DNA of 64,000 nucleotides. Source: Rhodococcus qingshengii (GTDB lineage: Bacteria; Actinomycetota; Actinomycetes; Mycobacteriales; Mycobacteriaceae). Below the pieces are notes generated by a model. The model saw nothing but the letters and a program-made list of their open reading frames with translations, had not been told where the DNA came from and searched no databases. The position numbers and the translations under genes were made by a program. Position 1 is the first letter of the stretch. Every line of letters begins with the position of its first letter. This document shows, piece after piece, positions 1-9,202 of the stretch. The DNA lies in NCBI RefSeq assembly GCF_021025955.1, contig NZ_JAJNCL010000001.1, forward strand, positions 868,001 to 932,000, in the 5' to 3' direction.

Positions 1-359
1 AACTGAGATCGTGCGAATTCGAGGTATCCGTCGACCTTGTCCGGAGTCAGGTAGCGCCGCGAGACTTCGACCAGCATCTCGTCGGTGCCGGGAACGATCT
101 CGTCGACGGATCCGCTGACGCTGACGTAACGGATTGTCGGATCGAGCCTTTCGGCCATCAACGAGAAATGCCCGGCTGACTCGATGAGTCGTGTCTTTCG
201 CGAATCCTTGCCTGTGAGGATCCATGGTTTGCCGCCGGGTGAGTACAGGTACCAGATCGGGACGGTCAACGGACCGCGCTCGGTGCCGTCCGCTACGGAC
301 AGCGCCCCGATGTGGGGTTCGGCCAGAAACTGTTCACGCTCATTTTCGGAGAGTGCCAT
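1..359 (-). CDS. PPOX-fold (pyridoxamine 5'-phosphate oxidase-like) protein, partial
   Basis: About 119 codons of the N-terminal part are present; the 3' end lies beyond the left edge. The translation starts MALSENEREQFLAEPHIGAL and continues with VPIWYLYSPGGKPWILTG and SRKTRLIESAGHFSL, which is the split-barrel pattern of the PPOX family that binds FMN or F420 (family knowledge). The ATG at 359-357 is the first start in the frame. The gene is divergent from the MFS transporter that follows. The exact cofactor and substrate cannot be told from this fragment. Confidence 0.8.
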   Translation of the reverse strand, partial: MALSENEREQFLAEPHIGALSVADGTERGPLTVPIWYLYSPGGKPWILTGKDSRKTRLIESAGHFSLMAERLDPTIRYVSVSGSVDEIVPGTDEMLVEVSRRYLTPDKVDGYLEFARSQ

Positions 360-423
360 TCCTCGAGATTACCGCGACGTTTGACACGGCGTTGTGACTC
401 CGTACACAATCGATGTGCTCATT

Positions 424-1720
424 ATGAACAGGCGTTTGCAATGCAAACATGTATCGATCTGGACTACTGGATCCGAACCGGTAGCGAACGCCCACAAGCG
501 GTGTTGGATCGCTGTGCTTCTGGACGGATTCGACCTGGTCGTACTCGGCGCGGTCATTCCTTCGCTTCTCGACTACGGACGCATGGGGATTGAGCACAGG
601 CACGATCACGATGATCTCGACCTTCGGGCTCATCGGCATGACCATCGGCGCCCTCGTCATCGGCACTCTCACCGACGTCATAGGTCGACGCCGCGCGCTG
701 CTGTACGCCGTTGCCGCATTCTCGATTCTCACTCTGTTGTGCGCAATTGCGCCTAACCCCTTCATTTTCGGTCTGCTGCGCTTCCTGGCCGGTGTGGGAC
801 TGGGTGGCGCCCTGCCAACGGCATTGGCTCTGGTCAACGAATTCTCGAAGAAGCAAGGCGGCGGATCTGCGTCGACCATGCTGATGACCGGCTATCACGT
901 CGGCGCCGTTGCCACCGCCGGGCTGGCGCCCGTCGTGATCGAACCTTTCGGTTGGCGAGCAATGTTCGTTGTCGGCGCACTTCCTGCCGTCGTCTTGATT
1001 CCACTCATATTGCGGTATCTGCCGGAATCTCCGTCGTACCTTCTCGCTCACGGAAAGCATGCCGAAGCCGAAGACATCGCTGCCCGTTACGGAGTCGGAC
1101 TCGAGGCCGCGCCTGCGTCCGAAGCTGGGCGTGCCGAAGCCGCCAATCCTGTTCGTGCACTGTTCTCTTCGAAGTTCCTGCGTAACAGCATTGCCATCTG
1201 GATCACCAGTTTCATGGGCTTGCTGCTCGTCGACGGATTGAACACGTGGCTTCCGACAATCATGCGTGAGGCCGGTTACAACCTCGGAGCGTCGTTGACG
1301 TTCCTCCTGATCCTCAATGCCGGCGCTGTCGTCGGACTCTTGATCGCCGGGGGCTTCGCAAACAAGATCGGCCCGCGTACCGCCGCCATCGTGCGGTTCG
1401 CCGGAGCGGCATTGTTCCTGGCACTTCTGAGTGTGAAGGTGTCGTTCGGGATCTACGTGATGGTCTTTCTCGCCGGATGCTTCGTGTTCAGTGCACAGGT
1501 GTTGGTCCACGCCTTCACCAGCGCCAATCATCCTCCTCGAATTCGCGCGACAGCGCTCGGATGGTCGGCCGGTGTCGGTCGGGTCGGTGCGATCTGTGGC
1601 CCGATTCTGGGCGGAGTTCTCCTGGGCGCGGGTTACGCCGTGCCGTGGGGCTTCTACGCATTCGCGCTTGTCGGTCTGCTCGGTGCAATTTCGATCTCCT
1701 GCACACGGGTACGCATCTGA
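424..1720 (+). pseudogene. MFS transporter of aromatic acid:H+ symporter type, frameshifted
   Basis: The N-terminal frame from ATG 424 encodes AVLLDGFDLVVLGAVIPSLL, the first-helix signature of the AAHS branch of MFS transporters. The rest of the protein (GLSTGTITM onward, then the motif-A-like GTLTDVIGRR) is in the next frame. Deleting one G from the GG at 577-578 gives LLDYDAWGLSTG and one continuous 431-codon ORF, a normal family length. This is therefore a single-base insertion: either a recent frameshift mutation or a sequencing error. If intact it would import an aromatic or related carboxylate at the inner membrane. The start is uncertain because a perfect palindrome lies just inside the frame at 434-448. 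Confidence 0.8.
434..448. promoter_or_regulatory. GTTTGCA-A-TGCAAAC perfect inverted repeat
   Basis: Two 7-base arms flank a single A. The length and the AT-rich, TGCA-containing arms resemble operators of MarR- or IclR-type dimeric regulators. It lies between the divergent PPOX gene and the conserved start of the MFS protein. If it is an operator, the real MFS start is downstream of ATG 424. No regulator gene of these families is seen next to it. Confidence 0.35.
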
Positions 1721-1763
1721 AATACCAGTTTCGCAGGTTGGTGCGCTACTGCTATCGTAGAAC

Positions 1764-2768
1764 ATGAGTATCAAGAGTAGCGCTATCATCGCGCCGCAGG
1801 CACTGCTACCGACCACATCGTCTCGATCCGGTTTGTGGTGGGGCTTGCTCGGAGTGCTGGCGTTCTCGTTCACCGTTCCGCTCACGAGGGTCGCCGTCGC
1901 GGATCTCGACCCGTTGTTTGTCGGTGCGGGCCGCGCCGTCGTTGCCGGAGTCCTTGCGATTGTGATGCTTTCGGTAACTCGCGCGACGCTTCCGACGCTT
2001 CGGCAATGGTTGCGCATCGCACTCGTGACTGTTGGTGCAGTTCTGGGGTTTTCACTGTTCACCACCTTTGCGTTGCAGACATCGCCGGCAAGTCACGCGG
2101 CGGTGGTGATCGGTCTACTTCCCGCGGCTACCGCGGTATTTGCCGTCGTTCGAGGAAAAGAGCGCCCTAGTCCGGGATTCTGGTGGGCAAGCGCCGCCGG
2201 TGCGGTGTCCGTCGTAGGGTTCGTGGCCGTCGCAAACGGTGGACTCGGCTCGTTCCATCTTGCGGACCTTCTTCTATTCGCCGCGGTTGTCTGTGCAGCG
2301 CTGGCATATTCGGAAGGTGCGTTGCTAGCTCGCGAGATCGGGTCGTGGCAGACGATTGCTTGGGCATTGATTCTCGGACTGCCGGTCACGATGGCGTTGA
2401 CGGTGGCGTCCATGGCACAGACACCGGTCTCGGCTGATATGAACTCGTGGCTTTCGTTTGCCTACCTGGGGTGCGTGAGTATGTTTCTCGGGTTCTTTCC
2501 CTGGTACCGGGGCCTGGCGATCGGTCCCATTTCCACAGTGAGCCAAACACAGTTGGTTCAACCTGTACTCAGCATCGCGTGGTCGGCGCTGATACTCGGT
2601 GAGGCGTTGTCACCCTCGATCATGGCCGGTGGCGTCGTCGTAATCGTCTGCGCCTGGCTTGCTTTGAAGGCCCGAGTGGCAGCGCCGCGTGCTGTGTCGG
2701 CACGCGACGCGACTACTGCCACCGATGATTCAGAAGAGCGGGCCGCCACCGAAGGCACTGCGATGTGA
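1764..2768 (+). CDS. DMT-superfamily (EamA-type) transporter
   Basis: The 334-residue protein is almost entirely hydrophobic, with about ten predicted membrane segments arranged as two EamA halves. The first half starts around residue 20 (GLWWGLLGVLAFSFTVPLTR) and the second around residue 165. The hydrophilic tail after residue 305 (ARDATTATDDSEERAA) is cytoplasmic-like. Family members export metabolites or amino acids; the substrate is not predictable. Its 3' end overlaps the 3' end of the convergent SDR gene by 39 bp, so no terminator separates them. Confidence 0.85.
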   Translation: MSIKSSAIIAPQALLPTTSSRSGLWWGLLGVLAFSFTVPLTRVAVADLDPLFVGAGRAVVAGVLAIVMLSVTRATLPTLRQWLRIALVTVGAVLGFSLFTTFALQTSPASHAAVVIGLLPAATAVFAVVRGKERPSPGFWWASAAGAVSVVGFVAVANGGLGSFHLADLLLFAAVVCAALAYSEGALLAREIGSWQTIAWALILGLPVTMALTVASMAQTPVSADMNSWLSFAYLGCVSMFLGFFPWYRGLAIGPISTVSQTQLVQPVLSIAWSALILGEALSPSIMAGGVVVIVCAWLALKARVAAPRAVSARDATTATDDSEERAATEGTAM

Positions 2769-3563
2769 CGCAGGTTGTTTCCCGTTGGCGTCGGTGATTC
2801 CGTATTCGACGGCCGTCTCCGCCGTGATCAGTGTGTGACCGCTACGCGCGTTCACTTCTGGATCGTTGGCCAACGAGGTGATGACCTGACCGACGAATTC
2901 GGGGGTTTCGGCCTCGGCCAGCGAGAAGCCTTCGAAGCTCTCGATCCCGCTCGCTTCCATGCGTTCGTTGCGGATCAATCCGAGCCAGAAGGACAGCGCG
3001 GTGACGCCGGTTCCCTTCAATTCGACGGCCATGTCCGCGGCCATCTTGTCCAAGCCTGCCTTCGACATGCCGTACAGCACCGAGTGCAGGTACCCGCGGG
3101 TCCCGAATGACGAGATGTTGCCGATCACTCCGCTGCCCCGGGGAACCATTATCTTGGCCGCTTCCACCGAAGCAACGTAGTGGGCGCGTAGTCCGATCCC
3201 GATCAGCGAATCCCAATCGTCGATCGGCCTCTTCCAGAACGGATCAGCAAAGCCTGCATAGCCGGCCGGGTTGGCCCAGACGTTGTTGACCAGGAGATCG
3301 AGGCGCCCGGACTGTTCGTCGGCGATACGGGCAAACAGGTCGACGATCTGCTGATCGTCGCTGTGATCGCACTGCACGGCAATGCCGTGACCACCGCGCT
3401 CGGTGATCTCCGCTGCGGTGCGATCGAGCGGGCCGTCGGCGCCGACGGTTCCTCGTGCCGTCACATACACCGTCCACCCGTCGCTTCCCAGGGCGAGGGC
3501 AATGCCCTTACCGACGCTCCTGCTGGCACCGGTTACGAGCGCAACTTTTCCGTTCGTCGTCAT
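2730..3563 (-). CDS. SDR family oxidoreductase
   Basis: This is a 277-residue classical short-chain dehydrogenase. The N-terminal VALVTGASRSVGKGIA binds NAD(P), LLVNNVWANP corresponds to the NNAG region, and YGMSKAGLD supplies the catalytic Tyr and Lys, with a Ser in GNISSFG. Its start overlaps the stop of the upstream SnoaL-like gene by 4 bp, so both are one transcript. They sit beside a TetR regulator and an MFS exporter, which suggests a small detoxification or catabolic unit. The substrate is unknown. Confidence 0.88.
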   Translation of the reverse strand: MTTNGKVALVTGASRSVGKGIALALGSDGWTVYVTARGTVGADGPLDRTAAEITERGGHGIAVQCDHSDDQQIVDLFARIADEQSGRLDLLVNNVWANPAGYAGFADPFWKRPIDDWDSLIGIGLRAHYVASVEAAKIMVPRGSGVIGNISSFGTRGYLHSVLYGMSKAGLDKMAADMAVELKGTGVTALSFWLGLIRNERMEASGIESFEGFSLAEAETPEFVGQVITSLANDPEVNARSGHTLITAETAVEYGITDANGKQPASHRSAFGGGPLF

Positions 3564-4060
3564 CGCGGCCCACCCAACGAACCCTCGGCGATATCAGCGT
3601 CCGGGGACAGTGGGGTGGTGATCGACCACGTCTCCGTGAAGTGGCATTGACTCATTTTCCACACACCGTCCTCGATCACGTATTTGTCGGCGTATTCCCC
3701 GGTCATCAACTTCTCGGTGCGTCCGACGGTGTCGACCTGGCGGAACTGCAGGGTCCATCGACCTTCCGCGGAAGTCTCCGAGGTCAGTGCGATATCGGGA
3801 TGCAATCCGTGATGCATGTCGAGTACCGCGTACCGGCCGTCGACCTTACGGAGAGCGATCTTCTCGAAGATGTCCGCCATCGGCCCCGCGTCGTCGAACG
3901 CGCCGAGGCGGCCGTAGTCGATTGACGCTCCGGAACGGATGAAGCTGTTGCGGAACTGAACTGGATCCTTGGCGTCACATGCTCGCCAGTAGCCGTGCTT
4001 GAGCTTCTTGATTTCCTCGATCTGTTCGAGCGCGTCGAGGCGTTGTGCGAGATCCAACAT
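3560..4060 (-). CDS. SnoaL / NTF2-like protein
   Basis: This is a 166-residue protein starting MLDLAQRLDALEQIEEIKKL. The early helix followed by YWRACDAKDPVQFRNSF is typical of the SnoaL_4 branch of the NTF2-like cone fold, whose members act as small hydrolases, isomerases or dioxygenase-associated subunits. A longer frame runs upstream to 4123, but the ATG at 4060 begins exactly at the conserved domain. It is translationally coupled to the SDR gene (ATGA overlap), suggesting they act on the same compound. Confidence 0.8.
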   Translation of the reverse strand: MLDLAQRLDALEQIEEIKKLKHGYWRACDAKDPVQFRNSFIRSGASIDYGRLGAFDDAGPMADIFEKIALRKVDGRYAVLDMHHGLHPDIALTSETSAEGRWTLQFRQVDTVGRTEKLMTGEYADKYVIEDGVWKMSQCHFTETWSITTPLSPDADIAEGSLGGPR

Positions 4061-4150
4061 CGGTCCTTTTCGTCTGGGTTTCCCGGAGACATGTCGGATC
4101 GACTGTAGGGTGTCCTCAGTCACATGTGTGTAGCTTTTCCCAGTGAACGG

Positions 4151-4786
4151 TCAGGAATCGGTGTCGGTTTCGCTCGAGGATTCGTCGCCGGTGAGCGTGA
4201 TCGCAGTCGAGTCGCTGAAGACGCTGCCCCAGAGCTCGCCGAGGGCGGGATCTTCTTCGGCGTGTTCGGGCGCCATCATTGCGAGCAGATTGTTGATCAG
4301 CATCCCGTTCGCAATGAACAAACGCGCTTGCTCGGGCGTGCAGCCGGTGCGCTCACGCAGCAGGGTGTAGATGCCGGACATGGCGGTCCGGGACACGGCG
4401 GCGACATCATCGGTGCTGGTGGCGAAGCCGTGCAACATGACAAGCAGTAGATCTCGGTCGAGGACCAACTCACCGTAGGCGGATCCGAGCTCGGCCCAGA
4501 ACTGCGGATTGCTCGGATCGATCGTGACCGTATCCAACTTGTCGTCGAAGGTGCGCACGATTTCGTCGAGCGCGCGCGTGAACACCGCGTGGAACAGATC
4601 TGCCTTGGTTCCGAACATGCGCACGACGTAGGGCTGCGAGACACCGGCTTCTTTGGCGACGGCGTCCGTACTGGTACCGGAGTATCCACCCTTTGCAAAT
4701 GCTCGTGTTGCCGCGGCAAGGACCAACGCGCGACGTTCCGGTGCGCTCATCCTGCGGGTACGTGGTTCAGCTGCACCGATCGACAT
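4151..4786 (-). CDS. TetR family transcriptional regulator
   Basis: The 211-residue protein has a TetR-type helix-turn-helix at residues 16-62: RRALVLAAATRAFAKGGY, then TSTDAVAKEAGVSQPYVVRM and FGTKADLFHAVF. The C-terminal half is a variable ligand-binding domain. It is divergent from the 14-helix exporter at 4870 across an 83-bp gap with TTAAG-rich palindromes, the usual layout for a repressor of a drug pump. It may also control the SnoaL/SDR pair downstream on the same strand. Confidence 0.9.
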   Translation of the reverse strand: MSIGAAEPRTRRMSAPERRALVLAAATRAFAKGGYSGTSTDAVAKEAGVSQPYVVRMFGTKADLFHAVFTRALDEIVRTFDDKLDTVTIDPSNPQFWAELGSAYGELVLDRDLLLVMLHGFATSTDDVAAVSRTAMSGIYTLLRERTGCTPEQARLFIANGMLINNLLAMMAPEHAEEDPALGELWGSVFSDSTAITLTGDESSSETDTDS

Positions 4787-4837
4787 GTTGACACGTTATC
4801 ACCGGATAGCTTAATTTCGACTTAAGTAATCAATCAA

Positions 4838-4849
4838 TGCCTTAAGGCA
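4838..4849. promoter_or_regulatory. TGCCTTAAGGCA palindrome, candidate TetR operator
   Basis: A perfect 12-bp palindrome sits 21 bp before the exporter start. A second CTTAAG at 4821-4826 gives repeated half-sites in the tetR/exporter divergent gap. This fits an operator for the neighbouring TetR protein; the assignment is by position only. Confidence 0.45.
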
Positions 4850-4869
4850 CCTTCACGCGAGGAATCACG

Positions 4870-6294
4870 ATGACCGTTCTGACGAAGTCCGGATCGGACG
4901 CCGCATCCGGGTCGGAAAACAGTGGAGGACGTAAGGTCCCGATCGCGATAGCGATGGTTGCTGCTTCTCTGCCCATGTTCATGGCCACCCTCGACAACCT
5001 CGTGATGACGAGCGCGCTACCGGTGATCGAGAAGGAACTGAATGCGTCCGTCGGGCAACTTCAGTGGTTCATGAACGCGTACACGCTCTGCTTTGCGACG
5101 CTGATGCTTTCGGCGACGACGCTCGGCGACCGGTGGGGGCGCCGCCGGATGTTCGTGTTCGGGATCGCGCTGTTCACGGCGGCATCGATTGCTTCGGCGT
5201 TGTCGACGACACCAAGCCTGCTGATCGCGGCCCGAGCCTTTCAGGGCGCCGGCGCTGCCGCGATCATGCCGCTCTCGCTCACTCTCCTCGTGGCAGCGGT
5301 ACCGGAAGCCAAGCGCGCCATGGCAATCGGCGTGTGGGGTGGAGTCTCCGGACTGGGAATCGCGATGGGTCCGGTTGTCGGTGGAGCAGTAGTCGACGGG
5401 TTCTCGTGGCAGGGCATCTTCTGGATCAACGTGCCGGTTGCGATCGTCGCTGTTCCTCTTGCGTTGTACGCGCTGCGTGAATCGGCCGGTCGCACACAGC
5501 CTCTCGATCTTCCCGGTGTCGCGCTCGCCGGGCTCGGCGTGTTTCTGGCGGTATGGGGAATCGTTCACGGCAACGACGAGGGCTGGGGATCCTTCGGAGT
5601 GGTGGCCTCGCTGGTGGGTTCCGCAGTTGCCTTGGCGCTGTTCGTTCTTCGCGAGATGAAGACGTCGCATCCGGTGATGCCCCTACGTCTGTTCCGCTCA
5701 CGCAGCTTCTCGATGGCGAACATCATCGGTTTGACCTTCTCGATCGGTATCTTCGGGGCGGTGTTCCTGCTGTCGCAGTACCTCCAGATCGTGATGGGCT
5801 ACAGCCCGTTCCACGCAGGCCTGCGGACGCTTCCGTGGACGGCAGCGCCGATGATCTTCGCGCCTCTCGCAGGTTTTCTGGCGCCCAAGGTCGGGCTCCG
5901 TTCGCTCCTGCTGACCGGATTATTGCTCCAGGCCGGAGCACTGTTCTGGTTGGCCGCGTTGATCGGTCCGGACGTGACGTACGGGTCGCTGGTTCCTGCG
6001 CTGCTGATGGCGGGCATCGGCATGGGCCTGACCTTCGCGCCGAGTTCGACAGCTGTGCTCGTCGACATGGACGAACCCGATCACGGAACGGCCAGTTCGA
6101 CGAATTCCACGCTTCGTGAGATCGGTGTTGCTCTGGGAATCGCTGTTCTCACCGCAGTCTTCCTCGCCGCTGGCGGTGCGCTCACTCCGCTGGGCTACGG
6201 CGATGCACTGACACCCGCTCTGCGCGTCGGCGGTTGCTTCGTGTTGGTCGCGGTGGTCGCGGCATTGTTCGTGCCCTCGCATCGCAAGGCCTGA
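4870..6294 (+). CDS. MFS drug exporter, DHA2 (EmrB/QacA) type
   Basis: The 474-residue protein has about 14 membrane segments. Family signs are MATLDNLVMTSALPVIEKEL in helix 1, GDRWGRRRMFV (motif A) near residue 90 and GPVVGGAVVDGFSWQGIFWI (motif C region) near 165-185. Such proteins expel lipophilic drugs or cations using the proton gradient. The divergent TetR gene is the probable repressor. A strong palindromic terminator follows directly after the stop codon. Confidence 0.9.
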   Translation: MTVLTKSGSDAASGSENSGGRKVPIAIAMVAASLPMFMATLDNLVMTSALPVIEKELNASVGQLQWFMNAYTLCFATLMLSATTLGDRWGRRRMFVFGIALFTAASIASALSTTPSLLIAARAFQGAGAAAIMPLSLTLLVAAVPEAKRAMAIGVWGGVSGLGIAMGPVVGGAVVDGFSWQGIFWINVPVAIVAVPLALYALRESAGRTQPLDLPGVALAGLGVFLAVWGIVHGNDEGWGSFGVVASLVGSAVALALFVLREMKTSHPVMPLRLFRSRSFSMANIIGLTFSIGIFGAVFLLSQYLQIVMGYSPFHAGLRTLPWTAAPMIFAPLAGFLAPKVGLRSLLLTGLLLQAGALFWLAALIGPDVTYGSLVPALLMAGIGMGLTFAPSSTAVLVDMDEPDHGTASSTNSTLREIGVALGIAVLTAVFLAAGGALTPLGYGDALTPALRVGGCFVLVAVVAALFVPSHRKA

Positions 6295-6296
6295 AC

Positions 6297-6350
6297 AACT
6301 GCTGTGCGCCTTTGTCAACCGCCGGCGGTTGACAAAGGCGCACAGCAGTT
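6297..6350. terminator. Perfect 54-bp palindrome, bidirectional terminator
   Basis: Two exactly complementary 27-base arms (AACTGCTGTGCGCCTTTGTC... and its mirror) meet without a loop base. It sits between the stop of the exporter and the stop of the convergent ferritin-like gene, whose TAA uses its last two bases. It can form the same hairpin in both transcripts and so should end both operons. Confidence 0.8.
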
Positions 6351-6804
6351 ACGTAGTCGGGTCCCCCGGAAACGCTGAGGTGGCCGGAGCGGTTCCCAGT
6401 GCGGACCGCCAACCGGCACCGCGGATTGCCGCATCGGTGAGGCCGTCGATTCCGAACGTGCGGAGTTGGTCGGTGTCGACTTGTTCGACAAATGCCCGGT
6501 AGGTCACGGCAGTGTCAGCTTCGATCTGTGCAGCCAATTGTGCTGCGGTAACGGCATCGGTCACCGGGAACGGAATCTCGTAGGCCGCCGCGGCTGTCGG
6601 CGGGGTCTCGCCGGTTTCGGTCGAGAGTGCGACGAGAGCATCGCGTCGAGCGCGGTGCGCAGCTGTGTGCGTGGCAACTTCATTGACACGGGCAGGGTTC
6701 GAAAATGCGGCGACTACTCCGTAGGCGAAGATCGCGGCATTCTCGGATTCGATGGCGGTCAGCAAGGCAGAACTCTCGGATCGACGGGTGTGCGAAGTGA
6801 TCAC
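6349..6804 (-). CDS. Ferritin-like (DUF4439) protein
   Basis: The 151-residue protein starts at GTG 6804, which overlaps the TGA of the upstream lipoprotein gene by 4 bp. The region SSALLTAIESENAAIFAYGV and the later HTAAHRARRDALVAL carry the Glu and His residues expected in a four-helix ferritin-like bundle (DUF4439). The mycobacterial equivalents lie at the same place, next to rimP. The role is unknown; a metal-binding or stress function is inferred from the fold. Confidence 0.75.
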   Translation of the reverse strand: MITSHTRRSESSALLTAIESENAAIFAYGVVAAFSNPARVNEVATHTAAHRARRDALVALSTETGETPPTAAAAYEIPFPVTDAVTAAQLAAQIEADTAVTYRAFVEQVDTDQLRTFGIDGLTDAAIRGAGWRSALGTAPATSAFPGDPTT

Positions 6805-7289
6805 GGAAGCAACACCGCAACCTGGGTTGAACACGACGCGCTGATCGAGCCGAGCAAGCCTGCGCGATAGCCGGACATCGTCCGCGCCAGGTCTGAGGCA
6901 CTGCGCGCCGAATCGGCTAGCGAGGTACTCAGCGTGTCGACGCCCGTAGGAGCGTTCGCGGCCGAGGTTGACGGCGATGCAGTGGTCGTAGCGGCGCCGC
7001 CCGCTGCCCGTGCAATCTCGGCGTCGAGTTCGAGTGCATGCGCTGTTCGCTCGGCGCTGATCGTCGTGAGCGAGGCCGACTTGTCCGGTGCAAGAGCGAT
7101 CGCGGCGGTTGCCGCTGCCGCGTCCGAACGAGCTCTCTCGGCCTGGGCCGTCAGCTGATCGACTTCTGCAGCCGCCTCCGCTGTGCCGTCGTCGGTGCAG
7201 GCGGACAAGGTGAAGGCTGCAGCGCCCAACGCTGCTGCGGTTCCCGTCATCTTGATCGCACTCCGCCGGGAGAGTGGGGTAGTGGTCAT
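6801..7289 (-). CDS. Tat-exported alanine-rich lipoprotein, partner of the ferritin-like protein
   Basis: The 162-residue protein starts at ATG 7289 (MTTTPLSRRSAIKMTG). A twin-arginine motif RRSAIK is followed by a hydrophobic stretch and the lipobox TLSAC, so it is predicted to be a Tat-secreted lipoprotein. The rest is Ala-rich helix (QLTAQAERARSDAAAATAAI), likely a coiled coil. It is translationally coupled to the ferritin-like gene, and homologous pairs lie beside rimP in mycobacteria. No enzymatic motif is visible. Confidence 0.75.
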   Translation of the reverse strand: MTTTPLSRRSAIKMTGTAAALGAAAFTLSACTDDGTAEAAAEVDQLTAQAERARSDAAAATAAIALAPDKSASLTTISAERTAHALELDAEIARAAGGAATTTASPSTSAANAPTGVDTLSTSLADSARSASDLARTMSGYRAGLLGSISASCSTQVAVLLP

Positions 7290-7521
7290 GGGCGTCAGCA
7301 CCAGTCCATCGTGCCAGGTGGTCGGCCGATCGTTCGAATCCGCGGGTCGTGTTCAACTGTGACGTGCGTCGGGCACTCTGGTCACGGAGACGCGCAATGA
7401 GCGGTACTCTTGGATGCTTGCAGCATGTGGCACCTGGTGTCTTTTCATGCTCGCAGCCGCCCACGTCGACCGTCGACACAAGTCGGACAATCGACGACAA
7501 CTGAAATGAGGAGTTCGCGAG

Positions 7522-8130
7522 ATGCCGGTGCCATCCAGGGAGAGGGTGATCGAGCTGATCTCCGAACTCGTGCACGCCCAGGGTTACGACGTCGAAGACG
7601 TAGTCGTGACCAACGCGGGCAAGCACAGCGCGGTGCGCATCATGGTCGACAGCGATGCCGGGATCGAACTCGATGCCGCCGCAGAGATCAGCAGACTCGT
7701 TTCGGAACTCTTCGACAATCTCGACGAAATCGGTGAAACGCCGTACACCCTCGAGGTGACCTCGCCGGGAATCGATCGTCCGCTGACGCTCGCGCGTCAC
7801 TGGCGTCGAGCTCGGGGACGTAAAGCGCGCATCGATCTGGCCGGCGAGACCGTGGTGGGCCGTATCGGAACGTTGAACGACGATTCGGTTGCGGTTGTCA
7901 TCGGTGGGCGCGGCGGACTGAGCGTGCGAGAGATTGCCCTGGCCGACGTACAGAAGGCAGTCGTTCAGGTGGAGTTCTCGAAGCCCAGTGAGGCGGAGTT
8001 GGAACTCGCGGGCGGCATTCCGGAGGGCCGTGCAGTCCCGTCGGATGCGATTGATGTCGGTGTCGACAGCGCTGAAGACGACGAAGCAGAATTAGAAGAC
8101 GTAGAAAACGAAGAAGGGTTCGACAAGTGA
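7522..8130 (+). CDS. rimP: Ribosome maturation factor RimP
   Basis: The 202-residue protein opens [17 protein letters not shown] and contains [21 protein letters not shown], the RimP signature linking its N-terminal alpha/beta domain to the C-terminal SH3-like barrel. RimP is needed for 30S subunit assembly. The acidic tail ([17 protein letters not shown]) makes it longer than the usual 150-170 residues. It overlaps nusA by 4 bp and heads the nusA-infB operon. Upstream, 7290-7521 holds the promoter region but no gene. Confidence 0.95.
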   Translation: MPVPSRERVIELISELVHAQGYDVEDVVVTNAGKHSAVRIMVDSDAGIELDAAAEISRLVSELFDNLDEIGETPYTLEVTSPGIDRPLTLARHWRRARGRKARIDLAGETVVGRIGTLNDDSVAVVIGGRGGLSVREIALADVQKAVVQVEFSKPSEAELELAGGIPEGRAVPSDAIDVGVDSAEDDEAELEDVENEEGFDK

Positions 8131-9158
8131 ATATCGACATTGCAGCGTTGCGAGCGATCGAAGCCGAAAAGGGTGTCTCGATCGAAACTGTGATCGCCAC
8201 GATCCAGACCGCGCTGCTGACGGCGTATCGCCACACCGAGGGACACAAGCAGAACGCTCGGATCGACGTCAACATCAAGACCGGTTCCGTGCGAGTCATG
8301 GCGCACGACACCGATGCAGACGGCAACATGATCGGCGAGGAGTGGGACGACACTCCTGAAGGATTCGGCCGGATCGCGGCGACAACCGCACGCCAGGTCA
8401 TCCTGCAGCGCCTGCGCGACGCCGAGCACGAGCGCAGTTTCGGTGAGTTCTCCACACATGAGGGTGAGATCGTCGGCGGTGTCATCCAGCGTGACACGCG
8501 AGCGAACTCTCGCGGAATGGTCGTCGTTCGCATCGGCAGCGAATCCAATGGCGCCGAAGGATTGTTGCCGCCGGCAGAACAGGTTCCGGGCGAGAACTAC
8601 GAGCACGGTGAGCGCATCAAGTGCTACGTCGTCGGAGTTGCTCGCGGCGCTCGTGGCCCACAGATCACCCTGTCGCGGACCCACCCGAACCTGGTTCGCA
8701 AGTTGTTCGCCCTCGAGGTTCCGGAGATCGCGGACGGCAGCGTCGAGATCATCAACGTCGCGCGCGAAGCAGGACACCGTTCCAAGATCGCCGTTGCCTC
8801 ACGCGTGCAGGGACTCAACGCGAAGGGCGCGTGCATCGGCCCGATGGGTCAGCGCGTCCGCAACGTCATGAGTGAACTGGCGGGGGAGAAGATCGACATC
8901 ATCGACTTCGACGAAGATCCGGCGACCTTTGTCGGCAACGCACTTTCCCCGTCGAAAGTGGTCTCCGTCACTGTCGTCGATCCCGAAGCTCGTGCGGCCC
9001 GTGTCATCGTGCCCGATTTCCAGCTTTCGCTGGCCATCGGAAAAGAGGGCCAAAATGCCCGCCTGGCTGCGCGGTTGACGGGTTGGCGTATCGACATTCG
9101 TAGCGATGCGGCACCCGCTGCAGATGCGTCCGAGCGGCCCGCCACGTCCAACGGATAA
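8127..9158 (+). CDS. nusA: Transcription termination/antitermination factor NusA
   Basis: The 343-residue protein starts at a GTG overlapping the rimP stop. It has the N-terminal RNA polymerase-binding region ([20 protein letters not shown]), an S1 domain ([12 protein letters not shown]), and two KH domains (SKIAVASRV...[11 protein letters not shown] and [20 protein letters not shown]). It lacks the C-terminal acidic repeats of enterobacterial NusA, as is normal for actinobacteria. Confidence 0.96.
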   Translation: MNIDIAALRAIEAEKGVSIETVIATIQTALLTAYRHTEGHKQNARIDVNIKTGSVRVMAHDTDADGNMIGEEWDDTPEGFGRIAATTARQVILQRLRDAEHERSFGEFSTHEGEIVGGVIQRDTRANSRGMVVVRIGSESNGAEGLLPPAEQVPGENYEHGERIKCYVVGVARGARGPQITLSRTHPNLVRKLFALEVPEIADGSVEIINVAREAGHRSKIAVASRVQGLNAKGACIGPMGQRVRNVMSELAGEKIDIIDFDEDPATFVGNALSPSKVVSVTVVDPEARAARVIVPDFQLSLAIGKEGQNARLAARLTGWRIDIRSDAAPAADASERPATSNG

Positions 9159-9202
9159 CGGTGGAATGCAGTGATCGAGACGGTTCGGCGGTAGAGTGGA
9201 CA

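Noticed and set aside
554..2065. Long minus-strand open frame of about 500 codons
   Set aside because: It lies opposite the MFS and EamA genes, has His/Arg/Glu-rich composition without any family motif, and is an antisense shadow of GC-rich coding DNA.
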